Source: Jeotgalibacillus haloalkalitolerans
GTDB lineage: Bacteria; Bacillota; Bacilli; Bacillales; Jeotgalibacillaceae
Reading direction: 5' to 3'
DNA: 64,000 bases
Assembly (NCBI RefSeq): GCF_034427455.1
Contig: NZ_JAXQNN010000006.1
Location: forward strand, 1 to 64,000
The position numbers were made by a program, and so were the translations under genes. The notes below the pieces were generated by a model. That model made no database searches. It saw nothing but the letters and a program-made list of their open reading frames with translations, and was not told the origin of the DNA. Every line of letters starts with the position of its first letter. Position 1 is the first letter of the stretch. Below are positions 37,385 through 46,808 of the stretch, piece by piece.

Positions 37385-37419
37385 TCATAACATCTCCTTT
37401 TAAATGTGTACATCATGTA

Positions 37420-37445
37420 TATTCCACATTTTTACTTTTTTAAAC
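37420..37445 (-). promoter_or_regulatory. Possible sigma-B promoter of yfkM
   Basis: On the minus strand GTTTAA (37440-37445, perfect -35), 14 bp, then GGAATA (37420-37425), four of six for the -10. It overlaps the end of the upstream methyltransferase gene. Confidence 0.35.
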
Positions 37446-38438
37446 CTGTTCTTTTTTTACCCATTTAACGAAAAACCAGCCGCCCTCCCGTATAATCGGA
37501 AAAGGTGTTTGCTGTTCAAATCCGCACGCCTCAGCAATTTCTTTCAATTCCTGCTCTGACGGGATTGGATAGAGATTGTCAAATGTCATGAAAAAGCTGT
37601 TGAAGGCGCTTGAGAACTGTTTTCCATGCTTCGCTTTTTGAAGAGGTGAAATAATGGTGATGATCCCATCTTTTTCAGTTATCTTTTCAATCTGATTAAA
37701 AAACGACTGACGTTCCTCAGGATTGATATAGTGAAGCAGATTGTTAATCATCACATGATCAAAGGACTGTTCAGGCTGATATTCATGAATGTCAGCCTGA
37801 ACAATCTCTATCTGCTCATAATCTTCTGTTGATTTTTTTGCAGACTCGGAAACTTCTTTATTGATTTCAATTCCTGTAAGCTGAAGATCCGGATGTTTTT
37901 TCGCAAGCTTTAATAAATAACCGCCTTCTCCGCAGCCGATATCAATAATCGAGTTGACCTGATGCTTTTTCACATTCTGATTGATTAATCTGAATGCTAG
38001 CATTTCGAGCAAAGTAGACGTCTTGGCAACGGTTGACCCGTGCTTTTCATTATCAAAATGCTGTCTTTTCTTTTCTTTCATCAGTTCCGGGTAGTGAAGA
38101 AGTGAAGGGATATGGAGTTCCATCATTTCCTTGAGTAAATCACCGGAAGAGGGGCTGTCCTTTTTAGTTCCGGGCAGCTTCCATGCCCGCGCAATCTTCA
38201 CACGGTCTTTATCATCTTTTTTCAGATGCTTCAGCGCAATGCCTACTTCAACCCATTGTTCCAGCAGTTCTTCTTCAAGGTTGTAAGCATCCGCTACATC
38301 CTCCACTCTGACAGGCCTCTTAAAGGCTTCGAACAGATCAAGTTCATATCCCACATACGCATGCCAGCTATATAAAAAAGGTACATTCGTTTTCATCCAC
38401 GTTCTGGCTTTCCACATATTATTCAGATCTTTGATCAT
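37440..38438 (-). CDS. Class I SAM-dependent methyltransferase
   Basis: 332 residues. An N-terminal winged-helix-like part (VEDVADAYNLEEELLEQWVE), as in O-methyltransferases, precedes a Rossmann domain with SIIDIGCGEGGYLLKLA (motif I), LTGIEINKEVS and DHVMINNLLHYI. The substrate is unknown; the dimerisation-type N-terminus suggests a small molecule rather than RNA. A GGAGGGG site lies before the ATG. It is followed by yfkM after 55 nt. Confidence 0.75.
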   Translation of the reverse strand: MIKDLNNMWKARTWMKTNVPFLYSWHAYVGYELDLFEAFKRPVRVEDVADAYNLEEELLEQWVEVGIALKHLKKDDKDRVKIARAWKLPGTKKDSPSSGDLLKEMMELHIPSLLHYPELMKEKKRQHFDNEKHGSTVAKTSTLLEMLAFRLINQNVKKHQVNSIIDIGCGEGGYLLKLAKKHPDLQLTGIEINKEVSESAKKSTEDYEQIEIVQADIHEYQPEQSFDHVMINNLLHYINPEERQSFFNQIEKITEKDGIITIISPLQKAKHGKQFSSAFNSFFMTFDNLYPIPSEQELKEIAEACGFEQQTPFPIIREGGWFFVKWVKKEQV

Positions 38439-38542
38439 GTAAACCCCTCCTCTTCACTCTGACAATCACGTTTTAAGTATTTACATTCAGTCTTATTCTA
38501 ATGTGTATCCTTAATTCATCATTTAGAAACTATGTTCGATAA

Positions 38543-38578
38543 AAAAAAGCACATTCGCAGTAAAAAACGAATGTGCTG
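38543..38578 (-). terminator. Terminator of the second AGCS gene
   Basis: AGCACATTCG and CGAATGTGCT pair; an A-run precedes on the plus strand, giving a T-tail on the minus strand. Confidence 0.87.
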
Positions 38579-38582
38579 ATCG

Positions 38583-39962
38583 TTATTTTTTATTCTTTCC
38601 AATATCTTTTAAGTAATATTTGTCAGACGTAAAAAATTCCGTCTTCAGTTCTTTTACTTTATTGCTGAGCATCAATATGGCAAAGATATTCGGCAAAAGA
38701 ATCATGGCAAGCATAATATCAAGGAAATTCCAGATCATCTCTGCTGCCCCGACTGCACCAAGAACTATGGCGATAATATATACAACCTGTATGGCATAGG
38801 AAGCTTTCAGGCCAAATAAGAATTCAGCCTGCTTCGCACCATAGAAAATGACTACGAGAATCGTTGAAAATACGAAAAACACTAATGATACGGTTACAAG
38901 AATACTTCCGAACTCTCCAAAATATTCAGCAAATGCGATGGTTGTAAGTGCACTGCTGTTATCCATTGCACCTTCATTCGTCCAGACACCTGAAGATAAA
39001 ACAACAAATGCTGTAGCGGTACAAATAATCAGTGTATCAACTACAATCCCTGACACTGCCCAGAATGCCTGTCTGACAGGGTGGTCAGTTGTCGCAGCTG
39101 CGTGTGCCATCGGAGCAGTTCCAAGTCCCGCCTCGTTCGAATAAAGTCCTCTGGCAAATCCCCAGCGGATTACATCAACGAGCGCTGCACCAGCAAATCC
39201 GCCGATCACAGGAGCAGGTGAAAATGCATTCGAAAAGATCAGCGTGAAAAATTCAGGCAGTGCACCCAGGTTCATAAATAAAATGACAAGTGCGCCTCCA
39301 ATATAGATCAGTGCCATAAACGGAACCACTACCTGTGTAACCTGACCGATTCTTTTAATACCGCCGAATACAATAATTCCAATCAGAACGGCAATCGCAA
39401 TACCTGTCCAGAGCACCGGAACACCAAACGACTCATTCACAGTATTTGCCACAGAATTCCCCTGCACCATCACACTTGGAATCAGTTCAAGCATCAGCGC
39501 AAAAGAAAACCAGATACCGAGCCACTTCATGCCAAGACCCTTTGTCATATAATACATCGGTCCCCCGACAAACTCGCCCTTCTCATTTTTTTCGCGGTAA
39601 TGAACGGCCAGTGCACTTTCAGAGAACTTCAGTGACATACCTACGAGTGCGATCACCCACATCCAGAAGACGGCTCCGGGTCCACCGAACATAATCGCTG
39701 CCGGCACCCCGACTATATTTGCAGCACCGATTGTTGAAGAAAGCGCTGATGTAAGTGCCTGGAACGGTGTAACGGTCCCCTTCCCTTTTGGTTTTTTTGT
39801 AACACTGCCAAATGTCTGTTTAAATATGTAAAGCGGGTGTCTGAATTGAAAAAAGCCGAGTTTAAAAGTCATAAAAAGTCCGGAAAATAATAAAACGGCT
39901 ATTAATGGAATTCCCCACAGCCATTCAGAAAAGACTGTAACAGCATTAATAAATCCCTCCAA
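38583..39962 (-). CDS. Sodium:amino-acid symporter, AGCS family (second copy)
   Basis: 459 residues. STIGAANIVGVPAAIMFGGP, GGPMYYMTKGLGMKW and YSNEAGLGTAPMAHAAAT are the AGCS motifs. It differs from alsT at the same place (VGTGN against IGAAN), so the two probably differ in substrate. The start is TTG at 39962, 6 nt after AGGAGGAG; the ATGs inside are too late for the first helix. It is monocistronic. Confidence 0.87.
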   Translation of the reverse strand: MEGFINAVTVFSEWLWGIPLIAVLLFSGLFMTFKLGFFQFRHPLYIFKQTFGSVTKKPKGKGTVTPFQALTSALSSTIGAANIVGVPAAIMFGGPGAVFWMWVIALVGMSLKFSESALAVHYREKNEKGEFVGGPMYYMTKGLGMKWLGIWFSFALMLELIPSVMVQGNSVANTVNESFGVPVLWTGIAIAVLIGIIVFGGIKRIGQVTQVVVPFMALIYIGGALVILFMNLGALPEFFTLIFSNAFSPAPVIGGFAGAALVDVIRWGFARGLYSNEAGLGTAPMAHAAATTDHPVRQAFWAVSGIVVDTLIICTATAFVVLSSGVWTNEGAMDNSSALTTIAFAEYFGEFGSILVTVSLVFFVFSTILVVIFYGAKQAEFLFGLKASYAIQVVYIIAIVLGAVGAAEMIWNFLDIMLAMILLPNIFAILMLSNKVKELKTEFFTSDKYYLKDIGKNKK

Positions 39963-40080
39963 TAGAATCTCCTCCTAAAAATAGTATATTTCGGAAACTC
40001 TTTTCTTCTTTCCCTGACCCATACAATTTAAACTGAACGGCCAAAAAATAATGCAATACTCCCCCACGGTTTAGCTAAAA

Positions 40081-40110
40081 TAAAAAAACTGCCGCACACT
40101 GCGACAGTTA
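40081..40110 (-). terminator. Terminator of motAB overlapping the motB stop
   Basis: On the minus strand AACTGTCGCA and TGCGGCAGTT pair, followed by TTTTTTT. The TAA of motB lies inside the left stem. Confidence 0.82.
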
Positions 40111-40974
40111 AGGTGAATTAGTCATCGTACCATTACTTGTAACACGCGGCAGAATTAATACTTCCACACGGCGGTTCTGCGCACGCCCTTCTTCTGTTTC
40201 ATTTGAAGCGATCGGCTGAAACTCTCCGAACCCTTTTGCTGAAAACCAGCGTGGATCCAGGTTCGGATTTTCAATGACGAGCTTCATAAAGTTGACTGCA
40301 CGCATCACGCTCAGCTCCCAGTTGGAAGAAAATGCAGCTGTGCTGATCGGAACATTATCAGTATGTCCCGTGATAATGACATTGCGGGGCGGGTCAAATT
40401 CGAGTAAACCTGCCACGTCCTCAGCAATATTCTGATACTCCGCTCTGACATCTGCTGAACCGGAAGCAAAAAGCACATTATCCCTGATCGTAAGCAGCAG
40501 TCCCTCATCAGTCAGCTCTGTTTCAAAAAGCTCACCCAGACTGTTTGCAGCGATATACTCATTAATCTGCTCCTGGATCTCCTGAAGTTCCTCAAGGTCA
40601 GCAGCTGCAGCAGTTTCCCGCTCTGACTGCTCTGCTAAAAGCTCCTGCATCTGCTGCTCTTCTTCAGTCATTTCTTCAGTCATTTCTTCAGTCAGCTCTT
40701 CAGGATCTGCTCCTTCAGCATTGTCAATGTCATCTTCAGTATCATCCGTTTCCACCAGGCTTGCGTAATCGAGCACATTTTCGCCTCCCGCAAATATCTC
40801 ATTGAAAACCTGAGACATCTGATTAAACTTCACCTGGTCCACGTTACTGCTCGCAAACATGACAATAAAAAGGGCCAACAGTAAAGTCAGAATATCAGCA
40901 TAAGGAATCAGCCAGCTCTCATCCATATGCTCATCATGCTTTCTCTTTTTACGCTTCTTCATCTGTTTTAACAC
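40108..40974 (-). CDS. motB: Flagellar motor stator protein MotB
   Basis: 288 residues. A short cytoplasmic head is followed by the single membrane helix with PYADILTLLLALFIVMFA; the Asp is the ion-binding residue. The C-terminal OmpA-like peptidoglycan domain has ITGHTDNVPI and GEFQPIASN and ends in NRRVEVLI. Residues about 90-115 hold an acidic TEEM repeat coded by a 12-bp tandem repeat near 40660-40700, a place prone to length change. It overlaps motA by 26 nt. Confidence 0.92.
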   Translation of the reverse strand: MLKQMKKRKKRKHDEHMDESWLIPYADILTLLLALFIVMFASSNVDQVKFNQMSQVFNEIFAGGENVLDYASLVETDDTEDDIDNAEGADPEELTEEMTEEMTEEEQQMQELLAEQSERETAAAADLEELQEIQEQINEYIAANSLGELFETELTDEGLLLTIRDNVLFASGSADVRAEYQNIAEDVAGLLEFDPPRNVIITGHTDNVPISTAAFSSNWELSVMRAVNFMKLVIENPNLDPRWFSAKGFGEFQPIASNETEEGRAQNRRVEVLILPRVTSNGTMTNSP

Positions 40975-41749
40975 CGCCTTCAGCCATCAGCTGCTCACGC
41001 TCTTTGGCAGGCAGATAAGAGGCAAGCTTTTGTTCAATCACTCTTGGCGCCTCACCTTCAAGAACAGATAAAATCCCTTCAATCATCATCGATTTAACCA
41101 TTACTTCTTTTGTTGACTTACGCTTAAGCTTATTGGCAAATGGATGCCACAGTACGTATCCGGTAAAAATTCCGAGAAGTGTCGCGATGAATGCGGCTGC
41201 AATCGCTTCTCCAAGCGCAGCTGTATCATCCATATGGCCAAGTGCTGCAATCAGCCCTACAACCGCTCCAAGTACGCCAAGTGTCGGTGCGTATGTACCT
41301 GCCTGTGAGAAAATGGCTGCTCCTGAAAGGTGCCTGTCCTCCATTGCATCAATTTCTTCCGTTAATACATCTCTGATATAGTCTGCATTCTGACCATCAA
41401 TTGCGAGACCAAGTCCATTTCTTAAGAAAGAATCTTCAATTTCAGTCGTTTTAGATTCGAGTGCGAGCAGTCCTTCTTTACGTGCAAGCTCAGCCCATTC
41501 TCCAAACATCCGGATCACATCGCGTACTTCTGTCCCTTTTGTTTCTTTAAAAAGAATGCCGAATAATTTTGGTACCCTTTTCAGTTCTGACATAGGAAAC
41601 GCAATCATGACAGCAGCGATGGTTCCTACAATAATAATTAAAAAAGCCGGACCATTTAATAAAGCGCTGGCCGGAACACCTTTTAAAATCATACCGGCAC
41701 CAACTGCAATCAGTCCTAAAATAACACCAATCAATGAGGATCGATCCAA
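40949..41749 (-). CDS. motA: Flagellar motor stator protein MotA
   Basis: About 266 residues with four membrane helices. IFSQAGTYAPTLGVLGAVVG and LGIFTGYVLWHPFANKLKRK are close to B. subtilis MotA, which uses protons; ion type is inferred from that likeness. The start is uncertain: TTG at 41749 gives MDRSSLIG, matching the B. subtilis N-terminus, but upstream GTG and TTG codons are also in frame. A sigma-D promoter with perfect spacing lies upstream. Confidence 0.9.
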   Translation of the reverse strand: MDRSSLIGVILGLIAVGAGMILKGVPASALLNGPAFLIIIVGTIAAVMIAFPMSELKRVPKLFGILFKETKGTEVRDVIRMFGEWAELARKEGLLALESKTTEIEDSFLRNGLGLAIDGQNADYIRDVLTEEIDAMEDRHLSGAAIFSQAGTYAPTLGVLGAVVGLIAALGHMDDTAALGEAIAAAFIATLLGIFTGYVLWHPFANKLKRKSTKEVMVKSMMIEGILSVLEGEAPRVIEQKLASYLPAKEREQLMAEGGVKTDEEA

Positions 41750-41792
41750 TACATTCACCCACAATCACTAGATTTCTATCTCTACATTTTGT

Positions 41793-41819
41793 ATATCGGT
41801 TAAAAAACGGATGACTTTA
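41793..41819 (-). promoter_or_regulatory. Sigma-D promoter of motAB
   Basis: On the minus strand TAAA (41816-41819), 15 bp, ACCGATAT (41793-41800), seven of eight bases of the -10 consensus. This is the best sigma-D match in the window. Confidence 0.8.
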
Positions 41820-41855
41820 GACCTTTCTGCTCATACATGCAATGTTCATTATTTT

Positions 41856-41901
41856 TTGATTTTTATCAATCCACTGGTAAAATGTTTAGTGGAACTAAAC
41901 A
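41856..41901 (+). promoter_or_regulatory. Promoter of ampS with two dyads
   Basis: TTGATT (41856) and TAAAAT (41878) are 16 bp apart. TTGAT-TTTT-ATCAA (41856-41869) covers the -35, and a perfect 8-bp dyad TGTTTAGT-GGA-ACTAAACA (41883-41901) covers the transcription start region. The latter looks like a repressor operator. Confidence 0.5.
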
Positions 41902-41922
41902 CACTGAAAAGGGGTTTTTAAT

Positions 41923-43152
41923 ATGAGTCATACAGAAATGTTCGAAAAATATGCTGACCTGGCTGTAAAAGTCGGCGTCAATATTCAAAAAGATCAGCTG
42001 CTATACATAGGTGCATCTATTGATAATGCACCGTTCGTCAGACTTGTTACCAAAAAAGCCTATGAAGCCGGCGCCCGTCAGGTATTCGTTGACTGGTCAG
42101 ATGATGAAGTGTCAAAAATGCGTTATGAAATGGCGCCATCTGATTCATTCAGTGAATTTCCTGAGTGGAAAAAGCTTGAGCGCGAAGCATTAGCCGATAA
42201 AGGTGCTGCGTTTATGAATATTGTCTCAGCAAGTCCGGATCTCATGAAAGGTGTAGATCCTCAGCGCATCTCCGACTTTCAGCGTGCTGCAGGGCAGGCG
42301 CTTGAGAAATACCGCCAGTACATTCAGTCAGATAAAGTGAGCTGGACTGTTATTGCTGCGCCATCTGCAGGATGGGCGAAGAAAGTATTCCCTGATGCTG
42401 ATGAAAATGAAGCAATCGAAAAGCTTTGGGATGCCATTTTTAAAGCTGTGAGAGTTGACCAGGCAGACCCTGTTGACGCATGGAAAAAACATGATGAAAC
42501 ACTGCATGAAAAAGCCGATTACTTAAATAATAAGAAATATAAAAAGCTGCATTACACAGCACCTGGTACTGACCTGACAATTGAACTTCCTGAAGGTCAT
42601 ATCTGGGCTGGCGCGGGAAGCGTAAATGAAAAAGGACATACCTTTATGGCAAACATGCCTACTGAAGAAGTGTTTACCGTCCCTCACAAAGATGGTGTGT
42701 CAGGATATGTCTCCAACACAAAACCTTTGAGCTATGGCGGGAACATCATCGACGGCTTCAAAATTACTTTTGAAAATGGCCGTATTACAGATGTTCAAGC
42801 TGAAGAAGGAGAAGACATTCTGAAGAAACTGATCGAAACAGATGAAGGCTCTCACCGTCTTGGAGAAGTCGCACTTGTTCCGCATCAGTCACCGATTTCA
42901 CAGTCGAATGTCCTTTTCTTTAATACATTATTTGATGAAAATGCTTCAAACCACCTGGCAATCGGCAGTGCGTATGCATTTTGTGTGGAAGGCGGAAAGA
43001 CAGCTTCCCAGGAGGAGCTTGCTGAAAAAGGATTAAACTCAAGTATTACACACGTTGATTTTATGATCGGCTCAGACAAAATGGATATTGATGGTATTTC
43101 AGAAGATGGCACTTCAGAACCTGTGTTCAGAAATGGAGACTGGGCGTTTTAA
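41923..43152 (+). CDS. ampS: M29 metallo-aminopeptidase AmpS/PepS
   Basis: 409 residues. It removes N-terminal residues from peptides with a dinuclear metal centre. PTEEVFTVPHKDGVSGYVSN and EVALVPHQSPISQSN supply the conserved metal ligands of the M29 (thermophilic aminopeptidase) family, and HIWAGAGSVNEKG fits. AAAAGGGG precedes the ATG. In B. subtilis ampS also lies close to mreBH. An operator-like dyad in its promoter suggests regulation. Confidence 0.9.
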   Translation: MSHTEMFEKYADLAVKVGVNIQKDQLLYIGASIDNAPFVRLVTKKAYEAGARQVFVDWSDDEVSKMRYEMAPSDSFSEFPEWKKLEREALADKGAAFMNIVSASPDLMKGVDPQRISDFQRAAGQALEKYRQYIQSDKVSWTVIAAPSAGWAKKVFPDADENEAIEKLWDAIFKAVRVDQADPVDAWKKHDETLHEKADYLNNKKYKKLHYTAPGTDLTIELPEGHIWAGAGSVNEKGHTFMANMPTEEVFTVPHKDGVSGYVSNTKPLSYGGNIIDGFKITFENGRITDVQAEEGEDILKKLIETDEGSHRLGEVALVPHQSPISQSNVLFFNTLFDENASNHLAIGSAYAFCVEGGKTASQEELAEKGLNSSITHVDFMIGSDKMDIDGISEDGTSEPVFRNGDWAF

Positions 43153-43241
43153 GTTCTCCTAAAAATCATTTCCTAATCACCTGTAATCCTATATAATGAG
43201 TTTGATACAATTATTTGTACGGTGAAAGGGGGAGCCAGCTG

Positions 43242-43385
43242 ATGCTATACATGACTTCAATCTTGCTTGGATTCAGTGCTCTGATCGGTTTAGTGGGTGG
43301 AGCGTTAATGTACTTTTTACGTATTCCTTTAAATACAAAAGATGCAGAAAAAATTGATCCAAGACCTGAACATAACGAATATTAA
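43242..43385 (+). CDS. Small single-helix membrane protein
   Basis: 47 residues. One hydrophobic helix (TSILLGFSALIGLVGGALMY) is followed by RIPL and a charged tail ending EHNEY. AAAGGGGGAG lies 7-8 nt before the ATG and a terminator follows, so the gene looks real. I do not recognise the family. In B. subtilis the tiny gene ykpC holds a similar place between ampS and mreBH, but the sequences do not look alike. Confidence 0.6.
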   Translation: MLYMTSILLGFSALIGLVGGALMYFLRIPLNTKDAEKIDPRPEHNEY

Positions 43386-43436
43386 AAAATACCAGATCTC
43401 TTTGCTGCGCCCTGCAGCATTGAGGTCTGGTTTTTT
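43386..43436 (+). terminator. Terminator after the small membrane protein gene
   Basis: ACCAGATCTC and GAGGTCTGGT pair outside an inner GCTGCGCCCTGCAGC, followed by TTTTTT. Confidence 0.8.
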
Positions 43437-43451
43437 AAAGGAGCTGACAAC

Positions 43452-43958
43452 ATGAAGAAAACAATGAAAGAAAGCAGAACGATTCAGACCAGTCACGTAT
43501 TACCGCCTGATACGAATCATCACGGCACACTGTTTGGCGGTCAGCTGATGGCGTATATTGATAATGTTGCGTCGATTGCAGCAACCAAGCATTCACGCTC
43601 ATTAGTAGTCACAGCTTCCACTGATTCTGTCGACTTCCTAAAGCCGATCCGCGTTGGAGATGCTGTTACATTAGAGGCTTTCGTTTCTTATACAGGTAAA
43701 AGTTCAATGGAAGTTTTCGTCAGAGTGACAACTGAGAACCTGCTTTCAGGTGACCAATCTGTTGCAGCAATCTCCTTTTTAACATTTGTGGCCATTGATA
43801 ACGAAGGTAAGCCAATTCCGGTACCGGATATTGTACCTGAAACCGAAGAAGAACGCTGGCTGAATGAAACGGCCGAAAATCGTGCTGAACACAGAAAAGC
43901 AAGAAAGCTCCACAGTCAGGAGCTGGCAGCATTTTTCACGCCAAAGCCGCACGAATAA
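43452..43958 (+). CDS. ykhA: Acyl-CoA thioesterase, hotdog fold (YkhA-like)
   Basis: 168 residues. It hydrolyses acyl-CoA to free CoA and acid. LPPDTNHHGTLFGGQLMAYI with the active-site Asn/Asp and ASTDSVDFLKPIRVGDAVTL match the YkhA/YciA/BACH group. The C-terminal helix with RAEHRKARKLH is typical of the Bacillus form. The ATG follows AAAGGAG, which lies inside the terminator tail of the gene before. Confidence 0.88.
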   Translation: MKKTMKESRTIQTSHVLPPDTNHHGTLFGGQLMAYIDNVASIAATKHSRSLVVTASTDSVDFLKPIRVGDAVTLEAFVSYTGKSSMEVFVRVTTENLLSGDQSVAAISFLTFVAIDNEGKPIPVPDIVPETEEERWLNETAENRAEHRKARKLHSQELAAFFTPKPHE

Positions 43959-43974
43959 AATAAATCCTTTACCA

Positions 43975-44010
43975 AAACCTCTCACTTTACTTAAAGTGGG
44001 AGGTTTTTTT
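43975..44010 (+). terminator. Terminator after ykhA
   Basis: AACCTCTCACTTT and AAAGTGGGAGGTT pair with one wobble, then TTTTT. Confidence 0.87.
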
Positions 44011-44030
44011 GCCGATAGTATGAGGGTGTG

Positions 44031-44057
44031 TAAAAAAAGGGCTTCTATTGACTATAT
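44031..44057 (+). promoter_or_regulatory. Sigma-D-like promoter of the BMP-chemoreceptor pair
   Basis: TAAA (44031-44034), 15 bp, GACTATAT (44050-44057), six of eight -10 bases. It lies 39 bp before the lipoprotein start. Confidence 0.55.
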
Positions 44058-44096
44058 GCACAAGGATATAAACAAGCAATTGGAGGACTTAACGAA

Positions 44097-45074
44097 ATGA
44101 AAAGATTGATGATCTTATGTGGTTTGCTGGCAGTATTCATACTATCTGCCTGTACAGGCCAGCAGAACACAGAAAAAGAATTTGCAGCAAAAGTGGGTAT
44201 TATGCTTTCTGATACCGGCTTGGGAGATGGATCGTTTAATGATGGTGCTTTTGACGGCCTAGTTCGTGCCCGTGATGAACTGAATATTTTATTTGATTAT
44301 CGCGAAGCGCCGGACGGTAACTATTCTGACCATCTCACAGCATTATCAGAACAGGATTATGATTTAATTATCGGACTTGGTTTTTCAGTTCAGGAAGCAC
44401 TTGAAGAGGTAGCTGTCGCTTACCCTGATCAGCAATACATACTGATTGATGGGGTCTCTGATGTTGAAAATATAATTTCAATGACTTTTAAAGATCACGA
44501 AGGCAGTTATCTGGTAGGCACAGTCGCCGCACTTGCTTCAACATCTGGCGTGATCGGTTTTATCGGCGGTGTTGATGCTCCCGTCATTAACCGTTTTGAA
44601 GCGGGCTTCCGCGCCGGTGCTGAAATGGCTGATCCGGATATCGAAATTATTACAGATTATGCAGGCAGTTTCGGGGATGCCGACCTCGGACGCTCGCTTG
44701 CTGACAAACAGATTGAACAGGGAGCGGATTTTATCTACCCTGCTGCCGGCTATACAGGAACCGGTGCGATTTTAGAAGCGCAGGCTCAGGGAATCTATTC
44801 AGCAGGAGTGGATACGGACCAGTTTTATACTGCTGAGCAATCTGTCGTAACCTCTATGGTAAAAAATATCGATACTTCAGTATTTAATTTAATTCAAGAG
44901 TTAACTGAAGGTGAATTATCTTCTGAAGCGTATGTATTAGGTCTCGCTGAAGAAGGTGTGGGTCTCGCGGAAATCAGGCTTTTTCAGCCTGGTGACAAAG
45001 CGCAGGCACTCATAACGGATACACAGCAGAAAATCATATCAGGTGAAATAACAGTACCTGAGACCATTCAATAA
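44097..45074 (+). CDS. BMP family lipoprotein (nucleoside-binding-like)
   Basis: 325 residues. The signal peptide ends in the lipobox LSAC at about residue 19, so it is a membrane-anchored outer-surface lipoprotein. [15 protein letters not shown] and [30 protein letters not shown] and DTDQF belong to the BMP/Med family that binds purine nucleosides for ABC uptake. No transporter genes are adjacent. Instead the next gene, 10 nt downstream, is a chemoreceptor. A sigma-D-like promoter precedes the pair. This suggests a ligand-binding partner for chemotaxis; direct proof is lacking. AATTGGAGG precedes the ATG. Confidence 0.8.
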   Translation: MKRLMILCGLLAVFILSACTGQQNTEKEFAAKVGIMLSDTGLGDGSFNDGAFDGLVRARDELNILFDYREAPDGNYSDHLTALSEQDYDLIIGLGFSVQEALEEVAVAYPDQQYILIDGVSDVENIISMTFKDHEGSYLVGTVAALASTSGVIGFIGGVDAPVINRFEAGFRAGAEMADPDIEIITDYAGSFGDADLGRSLADKQIEQGADFIYPAAGYTGTGAILEAQAQGIYSAGVDTDQFYTAEQSVVTSMVKNIDTSVFNLIQELTEGELSSEAYVLGLAEEGVGLAEIRLFQPGDKAQALITDTQQKIISGEITVPETIQ

Positions 45075-45084
45075 AGGAGTCATT

Positions 45085-46761
45085 ATGAAACTGAGTAAAC
45101 GTTTATACTTATTATCATTAATTCCGTTAATTCTTTCTACTGTCATCATTCTGTTTATTGTCTGGCAGATGGTCAGTCTGAATGCATCAGGAGAAGATGA
45201 CGCAGAAATTTTAACCGATCTCGAAAAATTAAACAGTGAACTATTGATCATCCAGCAATCCCTCTCTAATTTCAGTTTGAGTCCTACTGAAAATAACCGT
45301 TTGACGACTCAAAATCAGATGGATCAGACACTTGTACTGATGGATGAGTTGCAATCCAAACTGCCTGAAGCGGACTTAAAAGAACAGCTTTCAACTGTAC
45401 AGGATAAGTTTATTCAGCTTAAGGATTCTTCAGGTGAGGCACTGAACCAGGGTGATATTGCAGAGGCAAGCCGCCAGTCTGCACGTACAGGCGGGGTCAT
45501 CAATGATGTATTCTATCTCAAAGTCCTGTCAGATGACTGGTATCGCAATAAGCTTGCCACCAGCGAACAGCAGATCTCTATGATTGTATGGGTATCTATG
45601 ATTGCTGTTGCTGCAATTATTGTCATTTCGGTTACAGCAGCAACGATCATTTCAAAGCGTATTACACGTCCGCTCAACAAAATGCTGAACCAGGCGTCAC
45701 GTGTCGCCAAAGGAGATTTGACTGTAGACGTACCTGCCCAGTCCGGCAATTCCAGATTCGAAATACACCTTCTTGCAAACTCGTTCAGGGAGATGATTCT
45801 GAGTCTGCGTCAGACAGTAGAGTCAGTGGATCAGTCAAGCAGCCGTGTTTCAGCGTTTGCAAATGAAGTCTCAGGAAAGGTAAATGAATTAGAGGAAAGC
45901 GGCAACCAGATTGCAGCTTCAACAGATGACCTCGCGAGGGGCAGTCAATCAATCTCAGAGGATATTCAATCAACTTCTGAGAAAATGGCAGAATTGAATC
46001 AGACTTTTATTAAGAGTGAAACGCTAACGGAACGTTCAGCTGACAAAGGTCACCAGGCATTAATGTCGGTAACTGATGGCCGCGAATCCCTGAGTCGTCA
46101 AAAAAGATTTACTATAGAGAATACAGAAGCTGCTTCATTAATTTCCAGAGAACTATCTGCATTTTCAGCTTTTACCGACGAGATTCAGGATGCTGCAAAG
46201 TTCGTGAAAGAAATTGCTGATCAAACCAACCTGCTTGCATTAAACGCAGCAATTGAAGCTGCAAGAGCCGGTGAACAGGGAAAAGGCTTTGCAGTTGTTG
46301 CAGATGAAGTTAAAAAACTCGCAGGACAATCAGCAGATGCTACTGAAAAAATCACTTCAATGGTGATGAATATACAAAACGGCATGAGCGGTATTACAGA
46401 TGCTGCTGCAACCGGGCAGCGGCTTTCAGCAGAGCAGCTTGAATCCATGAACCTGACAGAGCAGGCATTTGAAGATATCGCGCAAAAAGTAAGGGAAATT
46501 GATCATGAACTGAAGTCACTCACCATCAGCATGAAGCAATCCTCATCTTACACTTCAGAAGTAACAGCTGCTATGGAAAATGTCTCAGCTGTCACTGAAG
46601 AAACAGCGGCAGGTACAGAAGAAATCTCTGCTTCTGCTGAAGAACAGCAGGTGTCTTTTGGAAAAGTCAGGGAGTCAATGATGCAATTACAGGAAATGAG
46701 TCTTACAATGCAGCAGAAAATGCAGCATTTCAAATTACCTACTTCCGGGTATAAAAGGTAG
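45085..46761 (+). CDS. Methyl-accepting chemotaxis protein paired with BMP lipoprotein
   Basis: 558 residues. Membrane helices are at about 9-31 and 168-190. The external domain of about 135 residues is all-helical. HAMP ([20 protein letters not shown]) and a signalling tip [20 protein letters not shown] follow. The small helical sensor without an obvious pocket would fit reading a ligand-loaded binding protein. AAAGGAG lies 7 nt before the ATG, which is 10 nt after the lipoprotein stop. Confidence 0.9.
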   Translation: MKLSKRLYLLSLIPLILSTVIILFIVWQMVSLNASGEDDAEILTDLEKLNSELLIIQQSLSNFSLSPTENNRLTTQNQMDQTLVLMDELQSKLPEADLKEQLSTVQDKFIQLKDSSGEALNQGDIAEASRQSARTGGVINDVFYLKVLSDDWYRNKLATSEQQISMIVWVSMIAVAAIIVISVTAATIISKRITRPLNKMLNQASRVAKGDLTVDVPAQSGNSRFEIHLLANSFREMILSLRQTVESVDQSSSRVSAFANEVSGKVNELEESGNQIAASTDDLARGSQSISEDIQSTSEKMAELNQTFIKSETLTERSADKGHQALMSVTDGRESLSRQKRFTIENTEAASLISRELSAFSAFTDEIQDAAKFVKEIADQTNLLALNAAIEAARAGEQGKGFAVVADEVKKLAGQSADATEKITSMVMNIQNGMSGITDAAATGQRLSAEQLESMNLTEQAFEDIAQKVREIDHELKSLTISMKQSSSYTSEVTAAMENVSAVTEETAAGTEEISASAEEQQVSFGKVRESMMQLQEMSLTMQQKMQHFKLPTSGYKR

Positions 46762-46773
46762 AAAAGTGATGTA

Positions 46774-46808
46774 AAAACCCTTTCAGTTCTATTGATGAAA
46801 GGGTTTTT
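46774..46808 (+). terminator. Terminator after the chemoreceptor gene
   Basis: AAACCCTTTCA and TGAAAGGGTTT pair, followed by more Ts. The rest of the gap to 47046 is an AT-rich leader of mreBH. Confidence 0.87.
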
